Below, piece after piece: positions 16,247 through 23,367 of a DNA stretch of 64,000 nt; the stretch's first letter is position 1; every line of letters begins with the position of its first letter. The translations under genes and the position numbers were made by a program. The notes under the pieces are model-generated. The model had not been told where the DNA came from and made no database searches. It saw only the letters and a list, made by a program, of their open reading frames with translations. Source of the stretch: Neisseria lactamica (GTDB lineage Bacteria > Pseudomonadota > Gammaproteobacteria > Burkholderiales > Neisseriaceae); assembly GCF_901482445.1 (NCBI RefSeq), contig NZ_LR590477.1, positions 1,736,001 to 1,800,000 on the forward strand. Reading direction: 5' to 3'.

Positions 16247-16834
16247 TTACTTCAGGTTTTTTTGGTTGAACCATTTGATTTGCAGGCATTGGCGCAATGA
16301 TTCTCGGGCGCGGTGCATAATGGTGTGGTAGTTGGCCGTGCTGATACCGCACATTTGTTGTATTTCGCCGGATGAAAAACCGAGTATTTCCTTCAGGGTA
16401 AATACCCGTGCGGTGTTTTCAGGCAGGTTGTATAGGCAGCTTTGCAGAATTTTTTGAAATTCGTTGTTATTTAATGATTTTTCCGGAGTGTTCCAATGTT
16501 GCGGCTGCCCTTCCGGCGTCCAATGCCCGTTTTGGGAAAAATGGCTTTCAAATGCTTCATCCAGCAGCTCGTCATCCAGTGCGGTAAAGACTTTCCTCTG
16601 CCTCCCGATTTGACGTAATGCGTCAATAATTTTGTTTTTCAATATGGCAAAAAGCCAGCTGTTGACAAGCGCCCTGCCTTGAAAACTGTCGCCTGCGCTG
16701 TATGCGGACAGCAATGTTTCCTGCACTAAATCTTCAGCCAAATCAGGGTGGTCGGGCAACTGGAGCCGCGCAAAATGCAGAAGCAGTTTGCGCGACTCCA
16801 TTAATTCGGCATCGGTCAGGTCGGGTAGCGGCAT
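16247..16834 (-). CDS. rpoE: ECF sigma factor RpoE (sigma-E/Ecf)
   Basis: A 195-residue sigma-70 factor of the ECF class. Region 2 is near residues 20-85 ('HPDLAEDLVQETLLSAY', 'GRALVNSWLFAILKNKIIDALRQ') and region 4 near 125-190 ('LPENTARVFTLKEILGFSSGEIQQMCGIS', with 'HTIMHRARESLRQCL'; shown as two stretches). Its link to a ZAS anti-sigma and length fit the Ecf/RpoE of pathogenic Neisseria known to control msrAB. It follows the DUF2063 gene by 21 bases and so is transcribed as the fifth gene of the doxX-mseR operon, giving a feedback loop. Confidence 0.93.
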   Translation of the reverse strand: MPLPDLTDAELMESRKLLLHFARLQLPDHPDLAEDLVQETLLSAYSAGDSFQGRALVNSWLFAILKNKIIDALRQIGRQRKVFTALDDELLDEAFESHFSQNGHWTPEGQPQHWNTPEKSLNNNEFQKILQSCLYNLPENTARVFTLKEILGFSSGEIQQMCGISTANYHTIMHRARESLRQCLQIKWFNQKNLK

Positions 16835-16855
16835 AGTATCGGGAACAAGGTAATT

Positions 16856-17602
16856 TTATGCGGATAGATGGTTTTGGTCCGGGGAATTGCCTTCCATATT
16901 TTCGGATATGGCGGACAGGGAGGGGATGATAATCCTTTGTTCAATCCAACCTGACCATTTACCAAGCAAAATATTTTTCCAATTATCGGCTTCGGGCATA
17001 AATTCGACAAGGGTTTGGGCGAGGGTGTCAAACGAAAGCGCGGAGGAACCCATTATCTCCAGCAGCATCATATCGAAGCCGTCCAATGTTTGGTACATCA
17101 CATCATCTTCGGCATTTCGCCATATTAACAAGGCTGTTTCCGCTTCCTGCAAATCATCGGTAACATCATATCGATATTGCCGGATAAAGGCCGCAGGGGA
17201 GGGCGTGTATTTGCTGTGATTTGAATAATGAATGTCGGGAATATCCGGAATTTGTGCAACTTCTGCCAGTAATTGGGTATATTCAAAATCCATCAGTGCC
17301 AAAATGTCGTCTGAAAGCGGCAGGCTTTGGCAATATTGTAGGAACTCGCCGGGGATTTCTTGAAAATAGGGCGTTTGGGCGCGCGCATCGCGGACGAAAC
17401 CTTCTTTCAGACGGCCCCATTCTTCGCTGTCAAAGTATTGCAGCGTTTCGGTATAGCAGCGGTCGATAAAGCTGTGGATATTGTTGCGTATCAGGCGGAT
17501 ATAGACGTTCAGGCGGTCTTGCGGCAGGCCGTCTGCGGCTTCGCCCCCGCGTATGGCTTGGGCGAAACGGTGCTGGTATTGGGCGGAGGTTTCAGGCTGC
17601 AC
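16856..17602 (-). CDS. DUF2063 protein, putative MNIO partner (BufC/HvfC-like)
   Basis: A 248-residue protein starting at GTG 17602; GTGCAGCCTGA overlaps the stop of the DUF692 gene, so the pair is translationally coupled. The longest ORF (to 17788) runs inside the upstream gene and was rejected. The N-terminal ~95 residues ('QYQHRFAQAIRGGEAADGLPQDRLNVYIRL', seen over two stretches) form the DUF2063 domain, annotated 'putative DNA-binding' but shown in related systems to help a DUF692 MNIO enzyme engage its precursor peptide. The rest resembles the usual C-terminal extension of BufC/HvfC proteins. Role inferred from context with the Cys-rich peptide and MNIO. Confidence 0.82.
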   Translation of the reverse strand: MQPETSAQYQHRFAQAIRGGEAADGLPQDRLNVYIRLIRNNIHSFIDRCYTETLQYFDSEEWGRLKEGFVRDARAQTPYFQEIPGEFLQYCQSLPLSDDILALMDFEYTQLLAEVAQIPDIPDIHYSNHSKYTPSPAAFIRQYRYDVTDDLQEAETALLIWRNAEDDVMYQTLDGFDMMLLEIMGSSALSFDTLAQTLVEFMPEADNWKNILLGKWSGWIEQRIIIPSLSAISENMEGNSPDQNHLSA

Positions 17603-18434
17603 GGCGGTATTCCTTTCCGGCACGCGTTTGATAGTCGGCAATTTTGGCAACTTCGGCTTCGAGTTCGGCAAAAGGTGGGAAATTGAAATCGCGTTCCAAC
17701 AGGGTGGGCGGAATCGTCGGCAGTTTGGCATAGGCAAGTTCGAGCAAGTCCCAAACAGTCGGCAAAACTGCCGCCCCGTGGGTATCAATCAGTAATTCGG
17801 GATTTTCGGCATCGTGTCCGGCGATGTGGATGTAGCACACGCGCCCTGCGTCAACGTTTTCCAAAAAAGCCTCCGGCGACAGCAGGCCGTGATTGACGGC
17901 GTTGACGTAGATATTGTTCACGTCCAGATGAATGCCGCAATCGGCCTCGCGTGCAACTGCGTTGAGGAACTCGACCTCGTTCATTTCGGCAAGCGGGGAA
18001 TGCAGGTAGTAGGACGTGTTTTCTACAGCGATGCGGCAGCCCAAACGGTCTTGCACTTCGCGGATACGCCGTGCCGTATGATGCACCATTTCTTCAGTGA
18101 AGGGCAGCGGCAACAAATCGTAAAGATGACCGCCGTCGTGGCAGTAGCTCAAATGATCGGAGAAAAACGTGCAATCGTAACGGCGCATCATTTCTTTGAT
18201 GCCATCTATCAAATCAGTATCCAGCGGGGCTTGCCCGCCCAGCGACATAGACAATCCGTGCAACGCCAGCGGCAGCCGTTCCGCTACGCGGTCAAACTGT
18301 TTGCGCGCCCTGCCGCCCATTTTCAGCCAGTTTTCGGGGGCAGCTTCAATAAAGCGTATCGGGCTGTCGTCTGAAAGTGAAAGAAAGTCTTCCGCCAAGT
18401 CGCGGCGGTAGCCTAAGCCTGCGTGTTGAATCAT
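17592..18434 (-). CDS. DUF692 MNIO enzyme (MbnB/BufB/HvfB-like)
   Basis: A 280-residue TIM-barrel iron enzyme of the DUF692 (MNIO) family, whose members oxidise Cys in precursor peptides (e.g. methanobactin MbnB, HvfB, BufB). Conserved blocks: 'GLGYRRDLAEDFLSL', 'RFIEAAPENWLKMGG', 'LALHGLSMSLGG', 'FFSDHLSYCHDGGHLYDLLPLPFT', 'GCRIAVENTSYYLHS', 'CGIHLDVNNIYVNAVNHG' and 'YIHIAGHD'; the His, Asp, Asn and Glu residues in these are the family's metal ligands. ATG 18434 was chosen over 18458 since the latter's first residues are a degenerate DUS. The substrate is presumably the EGKCG peptide one gene upstream, 117 bases away. Confidence 0.9.
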   Translation of the reverse strand: MIQHAGLGYRRDLAEDFLSLSDDSPIRFIEAAPENWLKMGGRARKQFDRVAERLPLALHGLSMSLGGQAPLDTDLIDGIKEMMRRYDCTFFSDHLSYCHDGGHLYDLLPLPFTEEMVHHTARRIREVQDRLGCRIAVENTSYYLHSPLAEMNEVEFLNAVAREADCGIHLDVNNIYVNAVNHGLLSPEAFLENVDAGRVCYIHIAGHDAENPELLIDTHGAAVLPTVWDLLELAYAKLPTIPPTLLERDFNFPPFAELEAEVAKIADYQTRAGKEYRRAA

Positions 18435-18551
18435 ATTTTTACCCGGTTCGGATGGCACAAAAGAATAATGTGCTTGTTTAAAAAAATCTTTGTTTGCCGT
18501 TAAAAAAGCCGCATTTTACTGAAAAACGCGGCTTGGTTTGAAGGGGTGGGA

Positions 18552-18860
18552 TTATTTAGAACCGCATTTGCCTTCGCCGCATTTGCCTTCGGCAGATTTG
18601 GCTTTGGCTTTAGATGCTTTGGTGTGTTTGTGGGCTTTTTTTACGGTTGCACCGCATTTGCCCTCGCCGCATTTGCCTTCTCCTGCTTTAGAAGCAGCCG
18701 CGCCGCACGAACCTTCGGCAGATTTGGACGCGCCGCAAGAGCCTTGGGCGGATTTTTGAACGCCTGTTGCGTTGCTTGCCGGTTTGTCGGCGGCAACGGC
18801 ACCGGCGGCCAAAGACAGGGATAAAGCACCGGCGAGTGCGGCAGCAATGTTTTTGTTCAT
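18552..18860 (-). CDS. Cys-rich EGKCG-repeat precursor peptide (bufferin/HvfA-like)
   Basis: A 102-residue exported peptide. Residues 1-23 are a Sec signal ending 'AGAVAA'. The mature part holds six Cys, all in x-G-x-C-G motifs: QGSCG, EGSCG, then EGKCG twice in tandem, a Lys/His/Ala linker ('KKAHKHTKASKAKAK') and EGKCG twice in tandem again. EGKCG is the core motif of precursors modified by DUF692/DUF2063 pairs (HvfA in Haemophilus, bufferins in Caulobacter), where Cys become oxazolone-thioamide or thiooxazole groups that bind copper. Peptide and motifs are seen; modification and metal are inferred. It has its own AAGGAAA site and is 73 bases after doxX. Confidence 0.88.
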   Translation of the reverse strand: MNKNIAAALAGALSLSLAAGAVAADKPASNATGVQKSAQGSCGASKSAEGSCGAAASKAGEGKCGEGKCGATVKKAHKHTKASKAKAKSAEGKCGEGKCGSK

Positions 18861-18933
18861 TTCTATTTCCTTTTCAGAATATCAAGTTAACGAGATAAGG
18901 TTGGAATGTTTAAAGTCAGATTCCACGACTGAA

Positions 18934-19383
18934 TCAATCTTGTTTCAGACGGCATCGGGGGCAAAACCGTTTTTTCAGCAGCGTATCCAGCGACCATCCG
19001 CCCGCACCCTGCAAAAGCAGCGGGATTAATACCACGATATAAATTAAAGCCATTTTATAACCGTTGTCGCAGACATTGTAACCCGAACCGGCGTGAACCG
19101 CAGCCCAGGCGACGGCGGTAACGACCATCAGCCCCAATGCCGACAGGCGCGTTGCCAAACCCAAAAGCAACAGTACGGGCAGCAAAAGCTCCGCATACAT
19201 CGCGAGATTCCAGTTTAACGCGTCCGGCAGCAAGTTGAACGGGAATGGAAATTGATCGTTGATTTCGGAAAACCAATTCTCCCCGTTCCATTTTTGCAAA
19301 CCCGATTCCAAAAATTCATATGCGGCAAACAGACGCAAAACCAGCATAGCGGATGCCGTCTGCCAAGTTGTTCCGATTTTCAT
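18934..19383 (-). CDS. doxX: DoxX-family membrane protein
   Basis: A 149-residue inner-membrane protein with four hydrophobic segments (about residues 12-28, 62-80, 84-100 and 110-130) and the DoxX signature 'FLESGLQKWNGENWF'. DoxX proteins often accompany oxidative-stress or thiosulfate oxidation systems and DUF692/DUF2063 operons. It ends 'CPRCRLKQD', where the CRLK residues are encoded by an uptake sequence, and CPRC is a possible redox or metal pair. It is the first gene of the operon and lies just after a candidate sigma-E promoter. Confidence 0.88.
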   Translation of the reverse strand: MKIGTTWQTASAMLVLRLFAAYEFLESGLQKWNGENWFSEINDQFPFPFNLLPDALNWNLAMYAELLLPVLLLLGLATRLSALGLMVVTAVAWAAVHAGSGYNVCDNGYKMALIYIVVLIPLLLQGAGGWSLDTLLKKRFCPRCRLKQD

Positions 19384-19417
19384 AAGTGTTCCTATTTTGG
19401 TTCTGTTGATACCCCAT

Positions 19418-19445
19418 TAGACGGATTTTGTCGGAAAAACTGACA
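19418..19445 (-). promoter_or_regulatory. Candidate RpoE (ECF) promoter of the doxX-mseR operon
   Basis: On the - strand TGTCAG and CGTCTA are separated by exactly 16 bases, with the second box 34 bases from the doxX ATG. CGTC-type -10 boxes with 16-17 base spacing are typical of ECF sigma factors, and this operon is known to be autoregulated in meningococci. The exact boxes are my reading. Confidence 0.45.
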
Positions 19446-19570
19446 CCCGGCAGCCAATAATTTAACAAGTTAATGAATATAAAAAGAAAGTATTTTGACG
19501 GAAAGAAAGGGAAAAAGGTGGGATATTTGGATAACGGCGGTGTTGTGAGATAATTCCCGCCTTGGACGGT

Positions 19571-19645
19571 ATGCTTTCAAATGTTAATCCCGACAACAAC
19601 AAAACGGGACTACTCGATGATAATTTATCAAATAAATCACATTAA
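19571..19645 (+). other. Short ORF, possible gene remnant upstream of Imm26-like gene
   Basis: ATG 19571 opens 24 codons (MLSNVNPDNNKTGLLDDN then LSNKSH) with protein-like composition, ending 11 bases before the Imm26-like gene. It has no ribosome site and is too short for an independent protein; it could be the 3' scrap of a lost toxin gene. Low support. Confidence 0.2.
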
Positions 19646-19656
19646 AAATAATCAAT

Positions 19657-20145
19657 ATGGATAAGGGTGTAAAAAAATACGGAAAAATCTATGAAATCTC
19701 GCTCCCAAATGGGAAATTTGCTTACATATGTAGGGTGAGGCAATACGAGTTTGGTATTTTTGATTATCTCTCGGAAAAGACAGCCAATATGGATGAGCTT
19801 CTTTCTGTTGGGTTTAAGACTTATAAAGCCTGTATAGAAACAGCCATAAGAAAGAAGATTTGGAAACTGATAGGGCAAGTTGATTTAGAGAAAGAAAATA
19901 TAATATATCCAGATTTAGCGATTTTCTTATCATACAATAAAGAACTTTTTATTAGACAATCAAGAGTAATAAGAAACGGAAATCCTTTGGTAGTTTCTCA
20001 AAAAGATTATATAGACTTACTAAAGCGAGGGTATATATTTGGTTTCTTTGACGATTACAAAATCTTTGAACTCTGGCTGTCTAGTAATGTGGAAAATTAT
20101 CCAGAAAGTGAAGGCATATTTCCTTTGCCATCTCAGTATTTATAG
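19657..20145 (+). CDS. Imm26-like immunity protein, orphan
   Basis: A 162-residue cytoplasmic protein, AT rich compared with its surroundings. The opening 'KYGKIYEISLPNGKFAYICRVRQYEFGIFDYLSE' (read over two stretches) resembles the start of Imm26-type immunity proteins of polymorphic toxin systems, which neutralise a partner toxin. No toxin gene lies beside it: the upstream gap holds at most a 24-codon scrap and downstream is a 56-codon ORF. So it is probably an orphan immunity gene left from, or protecting against, a Maf/Cdi-type system. The family call rests on pattern memory only. Confidence 0.55.
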   Translation: MDKGVKKYGKIYEISLPNGKFAYICRVRQYEFGIFDYLSEKTANMDELLSVGFKTYKACIETAIRKKIWKLIGQVDLEKENIIYPDLAIFLSYNKELFIRQSRVIRNGNPLVVSQKDYIDLLKRGYIFGFFDDYKIFELWLSSNVENYPESEGIFPLPSQYL

Positions 20146-20157
20146 GGGCAACGGCCT

Positions 20158-20328
20158 ATGTCGCTGGAAAATGAAACTATTGATGGTGGCTTCGATCATT
20201 CATATAACCCCAACAATTACAATTTCCGTAAAGGAAAAAAAGAAAATATTAATTTTGATGATGACTTAACAAAGCCCCTTTCGCTTGGCTGTCAAAGGTG
20301 GTTGTTAAGAAAAGCAATCCCCCTTTGA
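20158..20328 (+). CDS. Small ORF downstream of the Imm26-like gene
   Basis: ATG 20158 to TGA 20328, 56 codons, 'MSLENETIDGGFDHSYNPN' then 'NYNFRKGKKENINFDD' and a switch to a basic, hydrophobic tail. The first 40 residues look like part of a toxin or immunity protein, while the last ~15 codons seem to read into foreign sequence, as though truncated. AGGGGCAACGGCC upstream gives a weak ribosome site. Probably a fragment. Confidence 0.35.
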   Translation: MSLENETIDGGFDHSYNPNNYNFRKGKKENINFDDDLTKPLSLGCQRWLLRKAIPL

Positions 20329-20358
20329 CAGGATGCGATATATAAAGGAATGGAAAAT

Positions 20359-21252
20359 ATGGTAACGTTTTCAAAAATCAGACCACTTTTGGCAATCGCC
20401 GCCGCCGCGTTGCTTGCCGCCTGCGGTACGGCGGGAAACAATGCCGCCCGCAAGCCGGTGCAAACCGCCAAACCCGCCGCAGTGGTCGGTTTGGCTCTCG
20501 GTGGCGGCGCATCTAAAGGATTTGCCCATATAGGCATTATTAAGGTTTTGAAAGAAAACGGTATTCCTGTAAAAGTAGTAACCGGCACATCGGCAGGTTC
20601 GATAGTCGGCAGCCTTTTTGCATCGGGTATGTCGCCCGACCGCCTCGAATTGGAAGCCGAAATTTTAGGTAAAACCGATTTAGTCGATTTAACCTTGTCC
20701 ACCAGTGGTTTTATCAAAGGCGAAAAGCTGCAAAATTACATCAACCGAAAAGTCGGCGGCAGGCAGATTCAGCAGTTTCCCATCAAATTTGCCGCCGTTG
20801 CCACTAATTTTGAAACCGGCAAGGCCGCCGCTTTCAATCAGGGGAATGCCGGGCAGGCGGTTCGTGCTTCCGCAGCCATTCCCAATGTGTTCCAACCTGT
20901 TATCATCAGCGGGCATACATATGTTGACGGCGGCCTGTCTCAGCCTGTCCCTGTCAGTTCGGCCAGGCGGCAGGGGGCGAATTTCGTGATTGCTGTCGAT
21001 ATTTCCGCACGTCCGAGCAAAAATGTCGGTCAAGGTTTCTTCTCTTATCTCGATCAGACGCTGAACGTGATGAGCGTTTCCGCGTTGCAAAATGAGTTGG
21101 GGCAGGCGGATGTGGTTATCAAACCGCAGGTTTTGGATTTGGGTGCAGTCGGCGGATTCGATCAGAAAAAACGCGCCATCCGGTTGGGCGAGGAGGCCGC
21201 ACGTGCCGCATTGCCTGAAATCAAACGCAAACTAGCGGCATACCGTTATTGA
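20359..21252 (+). CDS. Patatin-like phospholipase lipoprotein (RssA family)
   Basis: A 297-residue lipoprotein with a serine hydrolase patatin domain. ATG 20359 was chosen because AAAGGA is ten bases upstream; ATG 20350 is too close to it. The signal ends in the lipobox 'LLAACG'. The oxyanion loop is 'LALGGGASKGFAHIG', the nucleophile elbow 'GTSAGS' and the Asp of the Ser-Asp dyad lies in 'YVDGGLSQPVPV'. Substrate is unknown, probably phospholipid acyl chains. It differs from NTE-type patatins in being membrane anchored through a lipidated Cys. It stands alone, upstream of prfB. Confidence 0.88.
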   Translation: MVTFSKIRPLLAIAAAALLAACGTAGNNAARKPVQTAKPAAVVGLALGGGASKGFAHIGIIKVLKENGIPVKVVTGTSAGSIVGSLFASGMSPDRLELEAEILGKTDLVDLTLSTSGFIKGEKLQNYINRKVGGRQIQQFPIKFAAVATNFETGKAAAFNQGNAGQAVRASAAIPNVFQPVIISGHTYVDGGLSQPVPVSSARRQGANFVIAVDISARPSKNVGQGFFSYLDQTLNVMSVSALQNELGQADVVIKPQVLDLGAVGGFDQKKRAIRLGEEAARAALPEIKRKLAAYRY

Positions 21253-21354
21253 CGCTATGCCGTCTGAACGTGTTTCCAGAAGGCTTTATCCATAGAAAAA
21301 AATACCCGAATCCCGTACAATACGCCCCTAAAATTTTGAAAGAACAAAAGAATC

Positions 21355-22458
21355 ATGGAAGCCGAAGTAATCAACCAGCTCAACAACACCCTGAACGACT
21401 TGGAGAAACGCAGCGAAGACATCCGCGTCTATATGGATTATCAGGGCAAGAAAGACCGATTGGAAGAAGTTGTCGGCCTTTCTGAAGACCCCGAACTTTG
21501 GAACGACCCGAAACGCGCCCAAGAAATCGGCAAAGAGCGCAAAATCCTTGAAGGCATCGTGCTGACGCTGGACAACATCGCTTCGGGCATCGAAGACAAC
21601 CGCATGCTGATTGAAATGACCGTCGAAGAAAACGACGAAGAAGGTTTTGCCGCTGTGAAGGAAGACGTGGTGGGGCTGGAAAAACAGATGGCGGATTTGG
21701 AGTTCAAACGGATGTTCAACCAGCCCGCCGACCCGAACAACTGTTTTATCGACATCACTGCAGGCGCGGGCGGTACCGAAGCGGAAGACTGGGCGGGTAT
21801 GCTGTTCCGTATGTACAGCCGCTACGCCGAGCGCAAAGGCTTCAAAATCGAAATCCTTGAGGAAGACGACGGCGAAATCGCAGGCATCAACCGCGCCACT
21901 ATCCGCGTGGAAGGCGAATACGCTTATGGTTTGCTGCGTACCGAAACCGGCGTTCACCGCTTGGTGCGCTATTCGCCGTTTGACTCGAACAACAAACGCC
22001 ATACCTCGTTTGCCTCCGTGTTCGTTTACCCTGAAATCGACGATTCCATCGAAATCGAAATCAACCCCGCCGATTTGCGCATCGATACCTATCGCGCATC
22101 GGGTGCGGGCGGTCAGCACATCAATAAAACCGACTCCGCCGTGCGCATTACCCACGAGCCGACGGGGATTGTGGTGCAATGTCAAAACGACCGTTCTCAA
22201 CACGCCAACAAAGCGGCCGCGATGGAAATGTTGAAATCCAAACTGTATGAATTGGAAATGCGCAAACGCAACGAAGAGAAACAGGCATTGGAAGAAGGTA
22301 AATCCGATGTGGGTTGGGGCAGCCAAATCCGTTCGTATGTTTTGGATTCCTCACGTATCAAAGACTTGCGTACAGGCTACGAAGTCGGCAACACCAAAGC
22401 CGTATTGGACGGCGACTTGGACGGCTTTATCGAAGCCAGCCTGAAACAGGGTGTGTAG
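21355..22458 (+). CDS. prfB: Peptide chain release factor 2
   Basis: Ends translation at UGA and UAA. The 367-residue protein has 'SPF' (stop codon reading) in 'VRYSPFDSNNKRHTSF' and the peptidyl-hydrolysis motif GGQ in 'ASGAGGQHINKTDSAV'. The reading frame is continuous from ATG 21355 through 'DIRVYMDYQGKKDRLEE', the place where E. coli and many bacteria have the UGA programmed frameshift at codon ~26. So autoregulation by frameshifting is absent here. An inverted DUS terminator follows, then rnpB. Confidence 0.97.
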   Translation: MEAEVINQLNNTLNDLEKRSEDIRVYMDYQGKKDRLEEVVGLSEDPELWNDPKRAQEIGKERKILEGIVLTLDNIASGIEDNRMLIEMTVEENDEEGFAAVKEDVVGLEKQMADLEFKRMFNQPADPNNCFIDITAGAGGTEAEDWAGMLFRMYSRYAERKGFKIEILEEDDGEIAGINRATIRVEGEYAYGLLRTETGVHRLVRYSPFDSNNKRHTSFASVFVYPEIDDSIEIEINPADLRIDTYRASGAGGQHINKTDSAVRITHEPTGIVVQCQNDRSQHANKAAAMEMLKSKLYELEMRKRNEEKQALEEGKSDVGWGSQIRSYVLDSSRIKDLRTGYEVGNTKAVLDGDLDGFIEASLKQGV

Positions 22459-22468
22459 TTTAGGCTGT

Positions 22469-22507
22469 ATGCCGTCTGAAACCTGTACCGTTTCAGACGG
22501 CATTTTT
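22469..22507 (+). terminator. Inverted DUS hairpin after prfB
   Basis: ATGCCGTCTGAAAC pairs with GTTTCAGACGGCAT around a 7-base loop, followed by TTTTT. It ends prfB and stands directly before the rnpB promoter. Confidence 0.8.
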
Positions 22508-22515
22508 GCGTTTCG

Positions 22516-22524
22516 TGTTATAAT
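22516..22524 (+). promoter_or_regulatory. Extended -10 promoter of rnpB
   Basis: TGTTATAAT, a TG-extended perfect -10, lies seven bases before the RNA's first paired bases. No clear -35 at normal spacing. Confidence 0.6.
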
Positions 22525-22530
22525 CCGCGC

Positions 22531-22897
22531 CGCACACGGGACGGGCAGACAGTCGCCGCGTATCGCGTAAGGCATACGGGGAGGAAAGTCCGGGCTCCGC
22601 AGGGTAGAATGCCGGTTAACGGCCGGGCGCGGTAACGCGACGGAAAGTGGAACAGAAAGCAAAACCGCCGATGGCTGCTTTGGCAGCACAGGCAAGGGTG
22701 AAAAGGTGCGGTAAGGGCGCACCGCGCATTTGGTAACAATATGCGGCAGGCCAAACCCCATTCGGAGCAAGACCAAACAGAACGCAATGACGCTGCCCGC
22801 CGAGCGTTCGGGTAGGTTGCTTGAGCATACCGGCAACGGTATGCCTAGAGGAATGACTGTCCGAGACAGAACCCGGCTTACCGCCCGTCCGGTGTGC
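22531..22897 (+). ncRNA. rnpB: RNase P RNA (class A)
   Basis: Catalytic RNA that trims tRNA 5' leaders. Helix P1 is visible as CACACGGGACGGGC near 22533 pairing with GCCCGTCCGGTGTG near 22896. Conserved cores are present: GGAGGAAAGTCCGGGCTCC near 22580 (CR-I) , AGAGGAATGACTGTCC near 22850 and ACAGAACCCGGCTTA near 22870 (CR-V). Length is ~365 bases, normal for type A. Ends are set by the P1 pairing and are accurate to a few bases. Confidence 0.93.
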
Positions 22898-22908
22898 ATC
22901 CGACACGC

Positions 22909-22952
22909 AAATGCCGTCTGAAACCTGAAATATGGTTCAGACGGCATTTTTA
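22909..22952 (+). terminator. Inverted DUS hairpin after rnpB
   Basis: AATGCCGTCTGAAACC pairs with GGTTCAGACGGCATT and is followed by TTTTATTT, right after the RNase P RNA. Confidence 0.8.
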
Positions 22953-22967
22953 TTTAGGTTGTGTTTT

Positions 22968-23122
22968 TATAGTGGATTAACAAAAACCGGTACGGTGTTG
23001 CCTCGCCTTAGCTCAAAGAGAACGATTCTCTAAGGTGCTGAAGCACCAAGTGAATCGATTCCGTACTATCCGTACTGTCTGCGGCTTCGTCGCCTTGTCC
23101 TGATTTTTGTTAATCCACTATA
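22968..23122. repeat. Correia repeat enclosed element (CREE) 1
   Basis: 155-base element bounded by TATAGTGGATTAAC and its inverse, flanked by TA. The internal sequence (CTCGCCTTAGCTCAAAGAG ... CTGTCTGCGGCTTCG) is shared with the two copies at 25074 and 25450. These MITE-like elements can carry promoters and RNase III sites. Confidence 0.95.
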
Positions 23123-23326
23123 TATTCCGTTGATGCAGCACTAATTTAGTCGGATAAAATGCCTTTTACTCAATAGAACCGGTTTCCGCCCAAGCGGAAA
23201 TAAACGGCTATTTCCCTTGCAAACAGACGGAATCAGTCAGATATTTAAATGACAATCGGCAGGCTGCCTTCCGGTTGGGGGGAGCCTGTCCTGTCGGGTG
23301 GAAACGGTTTGGTTTCATTATGCGGA
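23123..23326. other. Intergenic region without recognised gene
   Basis: About 200 bases between CREE 1 and the terminator of the peptide transporter. No ORF or RNA recognised. Confidence 0.5.
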
Positions 23327-23356
23327 AAAATGCCGTCTGAAGGGTTCAGACGGCAT
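23327..23356 (-). terminator. Inverted DUS hairpin after the POT transporter
   Basis: On the - strand GATGCCGTCTGAA and TTCAGACGGCAT form a tight hairpin followed by TTTTTCC, 12 bases beyond the transporter stop. Confidence 0.75.
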
Positions 23357-23367
23357 CGGGGCGGGAC

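Noticed and set aside
18196..18411. Short + strand ORFs over the DUF692 gene
   Set aside because: Shadows of the MNIO gene on the other strand.
19504..19600. Possible second remnant frame ending in 'DNSRLGRYAFKC'
   Set aside because: Preceded by a stop after 12 codons; too short to support a pseudogene.
22531..22897. Six-frame ORFs within the RNase P RNA as small proteins
   Set aside because: Structural RNA pairing and conserved cores explain the sequence.
22351..22947. 198-codon - strand ORF over rnpB and the prfB end
   Set aside because: Covers the RNase P RNA and DUS hairpins; not protein coding.
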